From Sebastes aleutianus (lineage: Eukaryota; Chordata; Actinopteri; Perciformes; Sebastidae): DNA of 64,000 bases. Positions 13,057 to 25,404 of the stretch are shown piece by piece. The DNA lies in NCBI GenBank assembly GCA_916700875.1, contig CAKAKS010000060.1, positions 6,136,334-6,200,333 on the forward strand. Direction: 5' to 3'. How positions within the stretch are numbered: the stretch's first letter is position 1; every line of letters begins with the position of its first letter. A program made the position numbers and the translations under genes. Below the pieces are notes generated by a model that made no database searches, was not told the origin of the DNA, and saw nothing but the letters and a program-made list of their open reading frames with translations.

Positions 13057-13937
13057 TAACGGCCCATCAAGCCCAACGCAGGCACACAACAGGTAAACAC
13101 AACAGTGCAGGACGCTGTGGTGAATTACATGTCAGGAGATCCTTGTCTGTGTCAGCTCAGGAAAACACAACCTGAGCATCATCCGCTGACTTGGTCCTGA
13201 TATGAGCATCATTCCTTCTATCTCAGGTCCCCGTCAAACCTCAATTTCCCCCCCCTCCCCAGGGGATGCTGCGTCAGGTCTTTACTGACATCCAGCAGGA
13301 CTAAAATAGTGCAGGGATCATTCTTGAGTTCTGGGATGATAGTTTTGTCAGCTGCACTGTCAGCATGTTTCAGACTGAGTGTAGAAGCCAAAATGTGTTA
13401 CAAATAGTCCCTTATGACATTATGTAAAGAGCCACAGTATCAGGAAGGCAGGAAATGATCATTACAGTTAGAATGTGTGTGATTTGAACAAATAAAGCAG
13501 ATATTTTCTTTAACAAAATAAGAAATATTCCGGATTTTTGAATGAAATACAGATAATAATTTAGACAGCTTGTTGTTTTCTGACATCAGTGCTTCATATT
13601 AAATGACGCATTTTTGTATTAAAATATATCATCACATACAAATTAGCTCAGTAGGAAAATATACAACTAAAAAGTAGCTCTATTGCAAAATCATTATTAT
13701 AAAATTCAGATGCCATGTTCCACATAGCAGTTCTGTTGGGCAGGACTAATTCCACAGTATTAAATATTCAGTGTAATTCAGGGTGTGAGCAGACGGCAAA
13801 CTGTGGGTGAGCACAAACAGGGCTACACCAAGGCATTGTTGAATAATATGTCCAAATTGAAACAGTGACATCTTCGGTAAGGCAAGGGCATATTATATTG
13901 TAGAGATTGGACTTTCTGTGCCCAGATGTAGAGCTCC

Positions 13938-16900
13938 TCAGTACACCAGGTACTTGAATTCTGAGTAGATGAGTGGAAACATGACTGTGCAGGCTCGGTA
14001 CAGGATGGCTCCACTCTTGAATAAAGCTCGAGGTTTGGTGCTCCACGACTCGGACTTAAAGTTGACGTAGATTGCGTACATCGCCACGGCAAAGAAGTGT
14101 CCAATGAGGGTCATGGGTTTGGGTGTCAACCTGGGAAAAAATCACAATGTCGTTAAGTCTCTTTAAGTCTCATGTGTTAAAAGGATTAGTTTGACATTTT
14201 TTGGGAAATAAACTTGCCAAGAGTGAGATGAAAAGAGTAATTCCTTTCTCGTGTCTGTACGATAAATATTGTAGCCTAGCGCAGTGGTTTTCAAAGTGGG
14301 GTCCGGGGACCCCCAGGGGTCCTTGAGGGGGTTCCAGGGGGTCCCCAGCAAAAAGGAGAATCATTTATTTTCACTATAATCCCATCCATAAGTAACACAA
14401 TGACAGAATGTCTACTTTTGTAATGGGGTTTCATACTTTCCGTAATAAAATATCTAAAAGCAAAAATGGGGGACCCTGGGATAAAATCTTATCAAATGGG
14501 GGCCTGAGATCAAATTTATGTCAGTTTAGGGGTCCTTGACGTGAAAAAGTTTGGAACCATTGGCCTAGCTACAGCCAGCAGCCAACTGGCTTAGCTTAGC
14601 ACAAACGGGTAGCATTTGCTCACCACTGGGCCCAGCTAAGACAAAGTCCAGCACATAATAATCCCCGTAAAACTGAACATGTCATTTTTACACAGTTAAA
14701 CAACATGTAGCATAATTAGTGAGCTTTAGCTTCACGTTAGCTTTTGCTTCATACTAACTTTAGCGTAGCATTCCTGGAGTCTTGTCATCGATGGGAGGTT
14801 GCCATAGGAAGAGATACAGCCTAATGTGTGAGCTTCTGAGGTGTTAGTAGGTGGATTTTGGATACAGCCAAGCTAGCCACATTTCCATTATTTATGCTAA
14901 GCTAAGCTAGCCGGCTCTAGTTTCATTATTTAGAGTAGGCTACATGTGTGGTATCAATCTTCTCGTCTAACTCTCAGCAAGTAAGCAAAGCAAAAAGAAT
15001 ATTTCCCAAAAATTACTGCTTTCCATCATGCCATATGAGAACAATTCTGTCTATCCTATGTTATTGTGGAGGACATTATTTAATGCTTACACTGAGAGGA
15101 GTCCAATAGGTCCATTAATGCACTCCCCACCGAGCTTGAAGTACTGGAAGCAGGCTTTCCTCAGCTCATGGAGAGACTCTGGTTAACACAAAACAGGCAC
15201 ATGGACATGATGACAATCAAACAGACCATTGAGTGTTTGAATTTATTGCAGATTTTGACTTTTGTACTTATTCTATGCAAAATAAATAATAATTTCTGAT
15301 CCCCTGTCATTTGTTTTCTGTGTGCTATTAGATGCAGAGGCAGGCAGAGACTCACGGTCTGTGGCTGCAAACAGCTCATACAGGGCCTGGGCCAACACAT
15401 TCACCACAAAAGAATGTGATGACTTGCGTTCCCAGTGGAATTTTTTCTTTGCCTATTGAGAAGAAAGAAAGAAAGCCATGTAATATTACACACTGGTCTG
15501 CAGTCTCTCTCACCTACAGCAGAGGGAATAACAGCACAAGGCAAATGTGATGCAGTAGAGGCTCCAAATATAGCTGCTATGTCGTACACTTACACAGGCC
15601 TTGTTTTTCATATACATTAGAGAGTTTCTATTAACAGTTTTAACGTGAATGCTTTTAGAGTTTAGAGTCAAGATAAACAGTGAGTTGTTGGCATGAAATT
15701 GGTTAGGTCTAGTCCCTGTGTTCACCTGCAGCATCGCCCCGTCGTCGTACAGGTCCGGGATGTTCTTGAGCAGACTCCTCCAGATGCGAACATCGTTGAG
15801 AGCAACACTCATCCCTCCTCCCGTCAGAGGATGCCTCATGTTGTAAGCATCGCCCAGGAGAAGCACGCCTGAAAACGACAGACTGCTGTTAGTCTCTCAT
15901 CCAAAATACATCACTCCCCCACCCCCCCAGCACTTTGTAATACTAAAATCCTCCAATTAGTACCAAACACGGTGAACAAGATGAATTTTAGTGTTTCTCT
16001 GTGCTTTTTATTTCAAATGTTTTGACAGTTAAAACCTTTTGGGAGTTTAAGTTTGTCATCACACATTATTACACCAAACAAAGCTCACTAGTGTTACAAC
16101 TCCAATCCAACACCCACAAAGGCTATAGTTGAATTTAAAAGGAATAGTTTTCGACATTTTGGGGAGTATTTTTATTCACTTTCTTGCCGAGAGTTAAATG
16201 AGAACATTGATAACACTCTCTCATGTGAGAATAGTATGGATCTTCTCATCTAACTCTCGGCAAGAAAGTTAATAAGAGTAGCCAATTTCGCAAAATGCCT
16301 ATAATGTTAAATTAAGTAGCCTATTGCTCTATCAGGTAAAAAAAACAAAAAAAAAACATATATTTTGAATTTATCCATTAAACAAAGTCTACTAATAACT
16401 TTTCAATAAACCTTGGAAAGTGCATTAATTTACAGCATTTTAATTCAACTTAAAATGCAGACTAATTAATTGACAACCAAGAAAGCTCTTTAATTTTTTT
16501 CATCACACAGTAATGACCAAAGCGGTGCCCTACTCTCTAAGACATGCATCATGCTGTACACAAGCTGAAATCAGCTCAATAGATTCCCTCTGGCCGTCTC
16601 TAACAACACTCAGTACCTGGCTTGTTGACAGGGGAGGGAGGGAGGAAGCTGGCAGGCATGGACCGGAGTCGATCGTTCTGTAGTGCCACCATGAAAGGCT
16701 CCTTTAAATGCTCTGAGGGAAAGAGAGAGTGCAGGCGGTCGATCACTCAGATGGCTCCGTGGATGGAAACCTTTAAGGTGCACGCTGGGCACATGCACAA
16801 GAAATAGCCTTTTCTTTTGGTGTGTGAATGTACGTTTATTAATGTATCAGTGTGACTGACTCCGCCATTTCAGCTGGACCTCTGTCAAGGTTACCAGAGC

Positions 16901-19900
16901 TGGTGCTTTGATATTGTGGCTTTGATATTTCAGCTGAATAGCAGAGTGCACCATGAATGTCAAATCCTTCAACTGTAGCTTCCTTGGGCGTACACACAAC
17001 AGCACGGGCAGCAGTCTGGATCTATTCCTGCCTACCACGACATCTGGCATCACTGCCATTATTATGATCATTTATCACGCTACAGGGATTCTTCCTCAGG
17101 CCAAAGGTCATTTTCACTAGAAATAATTACTAGGGTATCAATTGATTAAAATATTTAATTGCGATTAATCAAATGATTGTCCATAGTTTAGATAAAAAAG
17201 TTTTTTTATCTCTTCAAAATGTACCTTAAAGGGAAATTTGTCAAGTACTTAATAATCTTATCAACATGGGAGTGAACAAATACAATTGCTTTATGCAAAT
17301 GTATGTATATATTTATTATTGGAGATAATTTAACACAAAACAATGACAATATTGTCCAGAAACCCTCACAGGTACTGCATTTAGCATAAGAAACATGCTC
17401 AAATCATAACATGGCAAACTGCAGCCCAACAGGCAACAACAGCTGTCAGTGTGTCAGTGTGCTGACTTGACTATGACTTGCCCCAAACTGCATGTGATTA
17501 TCATAAAGTGGGCATGTCTGTAAAGGGGAGACTCGTGGGTACCCATAGAACCCATTTTCAGTCACATATCTGGAGGTCAGAGGTCAAGGGACCCCTTTGA
17601 AAATGGCCATGCCATGTGTAAGTGAGCATTATTTAACCTCCTTCGTGACAAGCTAGTACGACATGGTACCAATGGATTCATCAGGTTTTGTAGTTTCATA
17701 TGATACAATGATATAAGTTAAAACGAATTTGCGTTATCGCCTCAACTGTGACAGCCCTAATAATTACATAAGAATAAAACCTTTTGTCAAAATACAAATG
17801 TATCTCATCTGTCTCTTACCTGGCAGCTGAGGGTGTATCTTCTCAGCCATGTACTCGGTGAGGTTGCGAGGCATCTCCCCCCTGATGTCCACCAGTACTC
17901 TGGTTTGTGAGGAGGAGACCTGGTAGACGAGCACCGGGCTCGGGTTGGCCAGCACCAGCTCAGCATGGTTTGCTTTGAACTGGGGACAGTCCTGGAGAGA
18001 AGCACAGTGATAACTCAGAAATGAAGATTTTTATATGACTCGAGGTGGTGTTTCAAATTAGTAAAGGTTCATTTGTAAGGTTACCACAGCACACATTATT
18101 GATTTCCCAAATCAATCACACATTACATTTTAAAAGGAATGCATCATTCCAAGTGCTATTAAAAGGTCTTATAGAGAGCTCCAGGGATGACATATTTTTG
18201 TAGAACAAACAGGAAGTTAGCATCGCCCTGGTTCCTTTGAAAAAAAACAATGGGATCATTTTGGATTATTGCAAAAAATAAGCTCTGTGGCAAACAAACG
18301 TTTATGATACTTGCAAATTTTTTTAAGCAAGATAAACTCCACAAATGAACACCACTTCTATGATTTTTGAAGTGTAAATGCGTCGCCAGAAGTAAAAAGC
18401 TAATGTTAGTCCATAAACGTAGAAGTATACACAACGAGGCTGTAAAGGAGGACGAGTCGGCGTGATGACGTTTAGTAGTCTCATTTAGCCACTTGTTAGC
18501 AACCTCCTTTTTAAAGTCACATAAAGGCTTCCAAATTTTTGGTAGGTCCAAAATTTATGTTTTGTTTATCTCTGCAGAAGATATCTGACGTTCGATTCCC
18601 ACTTCTAACAAGGCTCGTGAGCCGATAGTAAAACGTGGTACCATGTGGTATCTCTGGGTTGTCAGTTAGTGTGGAAAAAGCTGATAAATAGCTGAGATTG
18701 ACGGTAAATGCCTGGCAAAGACTTGTTGTGAAGTAAATGCAATGGAACGGGGAACGGAGAATGCAACATCTAGTGACTTAATGTTAATAACCAATAGCAC
18801 CATTAGGTATTTATAGTCAAAAGTATCACAGATTTGAACAATTTACAGTTGCCACTAAATCTGCACATTATTTTCTCAATTAACTGATGAATAATTTTGT
18901 ACATAAAATATCTGAATATAGTGAAAAATGCCCGTTATAATTCCCAGAGCAAGCATCTTTGATCTATCCGACCAACTGTCCAAAACCAGAAGATTTATTC
19001 TCATACTGTATATGACAAAGACATATTAGGAAAGATTCACATTTGAGAAGCTAAGTCAATGTTTTGTATTTTTTCTTGAAAAACTTACTAAATCAATGAA
19101 TAATTTTCTGTAAATCCACTAATCGGTTGATGGGCTAATTGTTTCAGCTGCAGTGTGATGATAGCTATGACACTGGGTGGTATTTACCGTCATAAGGCAT
19201 CCAACAAAGTGAGAGGAGGTGTGAGCTTTCCCAGAGACCAGACTCTTCCTGAATTTGGAGAAGCAGCCGTCGGCCACCACAGTCAGCGCTGCATGGATTT
19301 CCTACAGAAAACAGGTTCACACAGTTATCATACACCCTCCTCTGCAATAAATAGAGTAACTCTTTCCATGAGGTGGAGGGGTAATGGAAAGTGGAATATA
19401 ACGTTGTACATGTGCAGCAGAGTTTCCTCCTCTGACCTTGATGTCTCCAGTTTCTTTATCCCTGTACTGGACTCCGGTTACACAGCCTTCCTCTTCCTGC
19501 AAACTGGTCACGGTGCCTTCTACGAATGTGACACTGGGGGGCGCAATTAGGCAGTTAAAGGGGTTGATGTGAACAACAGATTTTTAACTATACTCCTGTA
19601 CACTTATACTTCTTTCCAACCCTAAGTCAAAAACAATGTTGTCCAATCAGCCAGTTGGTAGGTTGGCATATGGGCTCTTTTTCATGACTCACTTTGGCTG
19701 TGCCAGGGCGGTTCTCCTCAGGCCCATGATGAATCGGCCGTGATGGAAAGCGCGTCCACAGTGGACGCTGTCCTCCCCCTGAGGGTAGGGGATCTCCACC
19801 TCTGTGCTGCTCTCTATGTCGTGGATCACATAGCCGTTCACCTGATGGGCATCCAGACCCTCCACTGAACCTGAGGGCAAACACATGCAACAGGTTGGTT

Positions 19901-22095
19901 TCACAACACGCAGCCATTGTTCACTCAATGTCTGCTACTGTTTACATACAGTAGTAAGTAAATTTAGTACATGTGACTCAGTGCATGCACACTAAATGGA
20001 ACACGGAGCTGATATCCTCAACCTGTAACTCTATATTGTTTATGGCTCCATCAAATGGAAATATTCTAGATGTATTTTACTTCATTTAATACGCATTTCC
20101 CACAAATTCATACCGTCATATTTGGTACCTTTAGAAACTTTGTGATGAGCACTAGAATTTAAAATAAAAGTCTGTAGATTTGAACAACGTTTGGCTGCGC
20201 AGCATCAGATTACAAAGATTGGTGCACTGGTTCATTGAACCAATATTTTCTGATAGATTTTCTGAAGATTTTACAAATAATTTGCACCTGCAAGATGGAC
20301 ATTTTGAAGAAAGGATACGGCATAAATATGACAGAAAAGACGACTATATAACAGGAATATTACCATAGCATTAAAGAACTTCTTTTTTTTTTTTAAATCA
20401 TAGTAGAGCATGATGTAGTCTCTGAACATTTAGGAAATATTTAGGGAGAGATTACAAAGAGATTCTGCCGTTCACTGGCTAAATTTATGTTTTAGGCACA
20501 CATCATCTCCCCACTTAGACGTATACAACTTACTTATTTAGTCAAGCTGGATTCATTTGTTATTTGGATGATTTAAAGCTAGGGTTGGTGATTTTGAGAA
20601 ACTAGCAAAAGTACGCTAGATTTTAAGAAATTCTCCAACCTAAAAACCCTGCCCAGAGTTGCCAACTCTTTTCCAATGAAAGTAGCAGCAGCAGCTCCAA
20701 AAGTCCCCAAATCTAGAGAGGAAGTTGTCAAGTCGGCAACACTGACAGTCCGTCCCTTCAGACCTCCCTCCAAAGCCACTTCCCCAAAATGATCATTATC
20801 ACAGACCTGCGACAGCCACAGATACCGCATCCTTCTCTTTTTTTGTCAGAGCATTTGATTTATTGATTGTTGTCGAGGTGTAATGAGAATTTCCACTAAT
20901 ATAACAGAAAATGTTTCTAAAATCTTTACCAACCCTACCTTTAATAACAAAATCAGCTGGGTTCTCTGTGTTTTAGAGATTTGTTTTGGATGTGACATTC
21001 AAGGAACTCCTTCATTAAAAAATACCATGGCTGCTTGTGTGGAACACTAACTCTTTTCATGAAGTACAATGGTCAGATGGCTGCAAATGAAAGCCATCAA
21101 TTTCGTGCAGAATTTCCTGATTAAAGCTACACTGATCACAAAGTATGAAGTGTACATGTAGATAAACAGAACTACAGAAGTAACTGTTTTACAAAAACAT
21201 TTCATATTTAGGAATAAATAAGCAGCAATCAGAGAGCAATCTAGGTATTATGTTGTTTTAAAGTTTAACACTCATCTGATCTGTTTTATCAGGACTGTGT
21301 GAATCAGATTTTATTGGCAGCACAGGAAACGTAAGCAAACAGCCCTCACCAGATTCTGATTCAAAGATTGCTTCATTCAAACCAGTGACAAGAGCACAAA
21401 AGAATACAGAAACCTCTCATGTGAAATAAACTTCATGTAGTGTGTGTGTGTGTGTGTGTGTGTTCATCACTCATAGTAAGAAGCTGGTTGAGAAAATAGG
21501 AAACTATAGGAACTAAAGTGATAATGCAAAAGGGCTGACTGTGATCCTTTGTACATGGAGAGTGTGTTTACAGGTGACTAACAGCAGCAGCAGCAGCAGC
21601 AGCGTCTATCACTGACCTTCCAGTCCCAGGTCTTTGAGGGCCCTGAACCCTCCAGGCTGCAGCAGCTCCCCCACTATCCTGTCAGGCTCCTTCAAGTCCC
21701 TCTCCACCACCGTCACCCTCCTTCCATCCTTGGCTAGGACGGCCGCCATAGCTGACCCCAGGACCCCCGCCCCGACTATCACCACATCTGGTTCCGGGGC
21801 CACTGAGGGGCCACCAGCTGAGGCGCTCTGTGAGGTAGAAGAGGACTCTGGATCTACTCTTTTCCTTGTTCTCCGGCTCTGGAAACAATGAGGTGGAGAG
21901 TCTCATAAGTGTAAAGTCCAAACTGAAACTGGACTGTAAGGCAAACACTGGAAAATGATTCTATACATCTCTCTATAACTACAGTTTATGTAATATATAG
22001 ATATGGAGAGGTAGATAGATAGATAGATAGATATATAGAGATAGAGCGATAGAAAGATAGCTATAAATATATACTGTAAAGCTAGAGAGATAGAG

Positions 22096-22143
<48 letters not shown>

Positions 22144-23080
22144 GGATATATGGTGATATATATAGAGAGATAGAGAGAGAGACAGATATAGATATATAGA
22201 TATATAGATATAAATATATAGATACAGATATAGATATATATACATATAGAGAGAAAGATAGAGATAGATCGAGATATATAGAGATAGAGATAGATATAGA
22301 CATATAGAGATAGATAGATATAGATATATAGAGAGAGATAGAGATAGAAATAGAGAGATAGATAGATTATAGAGAGATAGATATCTATAGATATATATAT
22401 TTATATATACAGTATATATATAGAGACATATACAGTATATATAGATAGAGATAGATAGAATTAAATATAAAGAGAGATATATATCGATGGAGATATCCAA
22501 ATAACCAGCTATATCTCTCGGATTTCAGTTGCAGTCTTTGAATATACAATACATTAACGTTGCAAGCATTTTAGTAGAGAAGAAATGAAGCCGATGCTTC
22601 AATAAAACTATACAAGAGTCTATAATAAGAAGACATTAGTTTATCCAGAGATTAAGCTCACAAAAATATATAAAATATATATAATAATTACTTTAATTTA
22701 ATGGAAAAACGACATTTAGTCTTTTTTTGTTTTTTTAATCTCCCTGTGTCTTCCTTTGTTCACATGATTAGTCTAACATGTATCCACAGGAGTTGTCTTA
22801 CCTTTTTACAGTTGTTCTCCGCTTTATCGCTCCTCTGTGTTGAAGTTTGGGGGATTAAATGTTTGATAACAGGTAAAAAAGACAAGAGGCTCAGAGGCAA
22901 ATGAAACACCTGAGAGACTCTGAGCTTCTGGATGTGGAAATATCTGATATATGATAGCAGCAGCCCGACTGTTAGAAATAAGGCTGCGGCCATCACAAGC
23001 TCTCTGTGGTCCAAAGTCAAGATAGAGCTGGACTTCTTGTAAAGGTACGTGAAGCTGGCTATTCCCAGGAAAGTCCACAT
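13938..23080 (-). CDS. sqle: Squalene epoxidase (squalene monooxygenase), 11 coding exons
   Basis: FAD-dependent ER enzyme that converts squalene to 2,3-oxidosqualene, a control step of sterol synthesis. Coding exons, 5' to 3': 22802-23080, 21617-21878, 19693-19870, 19437-19533, 19188-19301, 17820-17991, 16617-16712, 15726-15868, 15356-15452, 15091-15178, 13938-14130. All joins keep phase and use GT-AG; the sum is 1719 nt, 572 aa, against 574 in human. The start MWTFLGIASFTYLYKK is a near match to the human N-terminus. Residues 58-80 (VFHLPLSLLSFLP region) correspond to the amphipathic sterol-sensing degron. The dinucleotide-binding motif VVIVGAGVLG lies near 125-134, the ERDLKEPDRIVGE block follows, and GDAYNMRHPLTGGGM is the second FAD motif. 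The C-terminus (KYLVY) is hydrophobic and membrane-associated. No break was seen. Confidence 0.96.
14170..15020. mobile_element. Decayed DNA element in sqle introns, host of a nested MITE
   Basis: Left segment AGTTTGACATTTTTTGGGAA (from about 14190) and right segment CTTCTCGTCTAACTCTCAGC with TATTTCCCAAAAATT (to about 15015) are inverted relatives of the sequence at about 16140-16290 (CTTTCTTGCCGAGAGTTA). The element is split by the insertion at 14282-14562. It lies in the last sqle intron, just before the final coding exon. Confidence 0.5.
14282..14562. mobile_element. hAT-type MITE (CAGTGGTT ends) nested in another repeat
   Basis: Begins CAGTGGTTTTCAAAGTGG and ends TTTGGAACCATTG. It is flanked by GCCTAGCG and GCCTAGCT, a 7/8 target duplication. 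Related sequence lies at about 47977-48560. Confidence 0.8.
16140..16290. repeat. Inverted-repeat fragment in an sqle intron
   Basis: CTTTCTTGCCGAGAGTTA near 16180 is mirrored by TAACTCTCGGCAAGAAAG near 16250. The same end sequence occurs in the element at 14170-15020. Confidence 0.55.
17131..17759. mobile_element. hAT-type MITE, family A copy 3
   Basis: Left end TAGGGTATCAATTGATTA, right end TGTGACAGCCCTA. A perfect 8-bp duplication ATAATTAC flanks it (17123-17130 and 17760-17767). It sits in an sqle intron, about 60 bp from the donor of the exon at 17820-17991. Confidence 0.9.
18160..19155. repeat. Mixed repeat fragments in an sqle intron
   Basis: The segment near 18470-18520 (AGCCACTTGTTAGCAACC) is repeated inverted near 24565-24600. 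The segment at about 18840-19150 (TTAACTGATGAATAATTTTG to TTTCAGCTGCAGT) resembles the TAGAGCTGC MITE family at 4935. Both are decayed, and borders are approximate. Confidence 0.45.
20573..20944. mobile_element. TTAA-flanked MITE (piggyBac-type)
   Basis: TTAAAGCTAGGGTTGGTGAT on the left and TTTACCAACCCTACCTTTAA on the right form inverted ends, both bordered by TTAA, the piggyBac target. It lies in an sqle intron (between exons at 19693-19870 and 21617-21878). The 83-residue minus-strand frame is not a gene. Confidence 0.75.
21437..21463. repeat. (TG)n microsatellite
   Basis: About 13 TG units in an sqle intron, followed 120 bp later by an (AGC)n run at about 21583-21603 next to the second coding exon. 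Confidence 0.9.
21995..22490. repeat. Half-kilobase GATA/TATA microsatellite in sqle intron 1
   Basis: Interrupted (GATA)n with GATATATA and GAGATA variants fills half of the first coding intron. It generates a 173-residue minus-strand open frame of Ser/Ile/Tyr/Leu that is a repeat artefact. Confidence 0.92.
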
Positions 23081-23339
23081 CTTTGTCGGATTAAAAAAAA
23101 GTTTTAAAAAATAAAATAATAATTAAATGGTGAAAGCACTACTGAGAAACAGGTTTTCTTTAGGCTGACAGAAAAACACCATGCAATTAATAATTACTCT
23201 CCATGTTGTTTCTCAGGTGCTCCAAACACAAGTCAGCCAACCCAAACAAAAGGTTACCTATGTAACTCATGATAACTAGCTGGCAGACAGTCGGAGAGAT
23301 GCTGCTGAATATTTTATGATAATGAAAAACACGGACAAC

Positions 23340-23525
23340 TTCTGATTGGGTGCTTTTCACGTCCCGCCTCCTCTACAGCTCGACCCTCCAATCAGCAGTG
23401 ACGTGTCGGTGAGCAGAGCTCACGCTATCCGCTGATTGGACGGCAGCGGGTTCCCGGGCCGCCCCTCGGCCGCTGATTGGACGATCGACCGGCGCTTGTT
23501 CTCCCCTCGGCCGCTGATTGGTCGG
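23340..23525 (-). promoter_or_regulatory. Putative sqle promoter with five CCAAT/ATTGG boxes
   Basis: ATTGG cores at 23345-23349, 23435-23439, 23476-23480 and 23517-23521 and CCAAT at 23388-23392 lie 265-440 bp upstream of the sqle ATG. Three sit in a repeated CCGCTGATTGG context. A CCCGCC GC box lies near 23364. CTCACCGAC on the complement near 23407 loosely resembles a sterol response element. NF-Y plus SREBP-2 control of sterol genes is established knowledge; these particular sites are inferred. Confidence 0.6.
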
Positions 23526-23932
23526 TCGGCCGGCAGGCTGGTAGTATGATGTGATGTCAGTGGAAAGGTGCGTGTTTCATTGACTTTACAGACAGTGAGG
23601 GGGGACCTGCTGCAAAGCTCCTGTTTGACAGGATCTACCACTCTGGGCTGTAAACATGCTACAACAACATCCTTCAGTCTGTCACAGCTGCTTTCCTTCT
23701 CCACCTCCAGATGGCAAAGTGTTACCATGGCAACTTAAATTGTGAAAACCAAGAACTAATATCAAAATATTGTAGCCTAGATACATCACAGAAATCTACA
23801 TTTTAGCTCTTCTTATTTGTTATGTGCACTAAATACATATTCAGTGTTTGTAACAGAAGAAACAAGGCCAAATGTGTCCATGTGTATTCTGGCTAATAGA
23901 GTGCTAGACCTACAGGAGTGAGTCCTAAAACC

Positions 23933-24342
23933 AAGGCCTATGGAAAGGACGCTGGGTCACGGGCGGACATGGGCCTTGGGGTATGGGGGTTAACTCATGC
24001 GTAGTGTAACTGAAGCTGTGGTTGTGCGTTGCGATTGGCTCAATTTCGGCGAGTGCGGACCAGATTTTACTGCGCATGTGTTATACCCCCGGAGATATGG
24101 CGCGTGACCCAGCCTCCTTTCCATAGGCCAATTGTCTAAAACCAAGGCCTATGGAAAGAAGGCTAGGTCACACGTCACGTCTTTTGGGGTACCACACATG
24201 CACAGTAAAATTTGGCCTTCACTCGCCGAAATTGAGCCAATTGCAACGCACGACTGCAGCTTCAGTTACACTACGCATGTGTTATCCCCCATACCCCAAG
24301 ACCCATGTCCGCCCGTGACCCAGCCTCCTTTCCATAGGCCTT
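23933..24342. mobile_element. Inverted dimer of a 200-bp MITE
   Basis: Unit 1 (23933-24129) and unit 2 (24144-24342) each begin AAGGCCTATGGAAAG and end CTTTCCATAGGCC. Unit 2 is largely the reverse complement of unit 1: ACTCATGCGTAGTGTAACTG in one matches CAGTTACACTACGCATGTGT in the other. The pair forms a roughly 410-bp palindrome 0.85 kb upstream of the sqle start. Confidence 0.75.
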
Positions 24343-25039
24343 GCCTAAAACCCGGAAATTAGTTAGCATTTTAGCACTTCCGGTTCCCTCGTCTGAAAGT
24401 CAATGGGTTTTTAAATAGACTTTTTGGTTAGATGCCTGAAATAAAGTCTGTGGTTAACACAAGCTTAAGAGACTTTAACGTTTTGTTCTATGACATAAAA
24501 TAAATCAATACATACACAACTTGTGAATTTTGAAGCTTTTATATGTCTTAAAAAAGGCGGTTGCTAACAAGTGGCTAAATGAGACTACTAAAGCTAGGTT
24601 TAAGATAGGTTTATGCTCCCTGTAGTGAAGCCATAGCGCGCCAGAAAATTACGTCATCACAGCTTTCGCGTGATGCGCAAAGGCTCCGTTGTCCCTGTGC
24701 TCTGTCGTGCACCTCTGAATTTTTTTAACTACTTCTTATTATGCAAATGCGTTAATTGGTGACATCACCACGTTACGGAAGAAAAGGCAGGACTTCAATC
24801 AAGACGTTTCAGGCAGTTCAGGAGCAGTGTTTCTGTGGGGGAGAGGAACTCCCTTTGGCGTGGACTTTGGGCTTTGTAACTTTGCAGACCTTTTACATGC
24901 ACAAAAAATTATATAACACACTAAAGGAAAGGGGAAAAGCTCAATAGCATTATAAATCCTCTTTAATATCTGTGTAGACTGGATTGTAGAAACTGTAAGA
25001 TAAACATGCTCACTCATCAACTGCATTGTGATAATATGT

Positions 25040-25045
25040 TTTATT
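25040..25045 (-). terminator. Possible polyadenylation signal of the xylose isomerase gene
   Basis: TTTATT on the plus strand reads AATAAA on the minus strand, 360 nt past the stop codon. Assigned on position alone. Confidence 0.35.
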
Positions 25046-25404
25046 ACAGAGTGAACATCAGTAGTCATCAGCTAATATGAATATAGCCACTCAGAGTATC
25101 CAATTCCAGATGTTATGTCAATAGCACCACAAATACATAATGCTACACTGATTCCCAAAATGTTAATAGGTCTATCAGTTAGTCTGTCATGGTCATGTTA
25201 TACATAAACATTTCAGCTCTCTACTTGCAGTGTTCAGCATCTGTATTTTTACTTTTTAAGTTAGTAAAACAACCGCAAATAAATGCAATTCTTACTCCCA
25301 GTGGGATTAATAAAGTGCTCTACCTTTCTAACACTCTGTGTGACACTCTATCTAAGGTCAAAGGTTATCATGTCATAATGCAGACACAGGAGAGCGAAGC
25401 TTTA

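Noticed and set aside
21979..22500. 173-residue open frame rich in Ser, Ile, Tyr and Leu
   Set aside because: It is the translation of an interrupted GATA microsatellite inside an sqle intron.
22910..23080. sqle first exon ending at the CTCAG donor at 22909
   Set aside because: This would remove the degron helix and give 536 aa. The downstream GTAAGA donor restores the conserved region and 572 aa, so it was preferred; the inner donor is kept only as a possible isoform.
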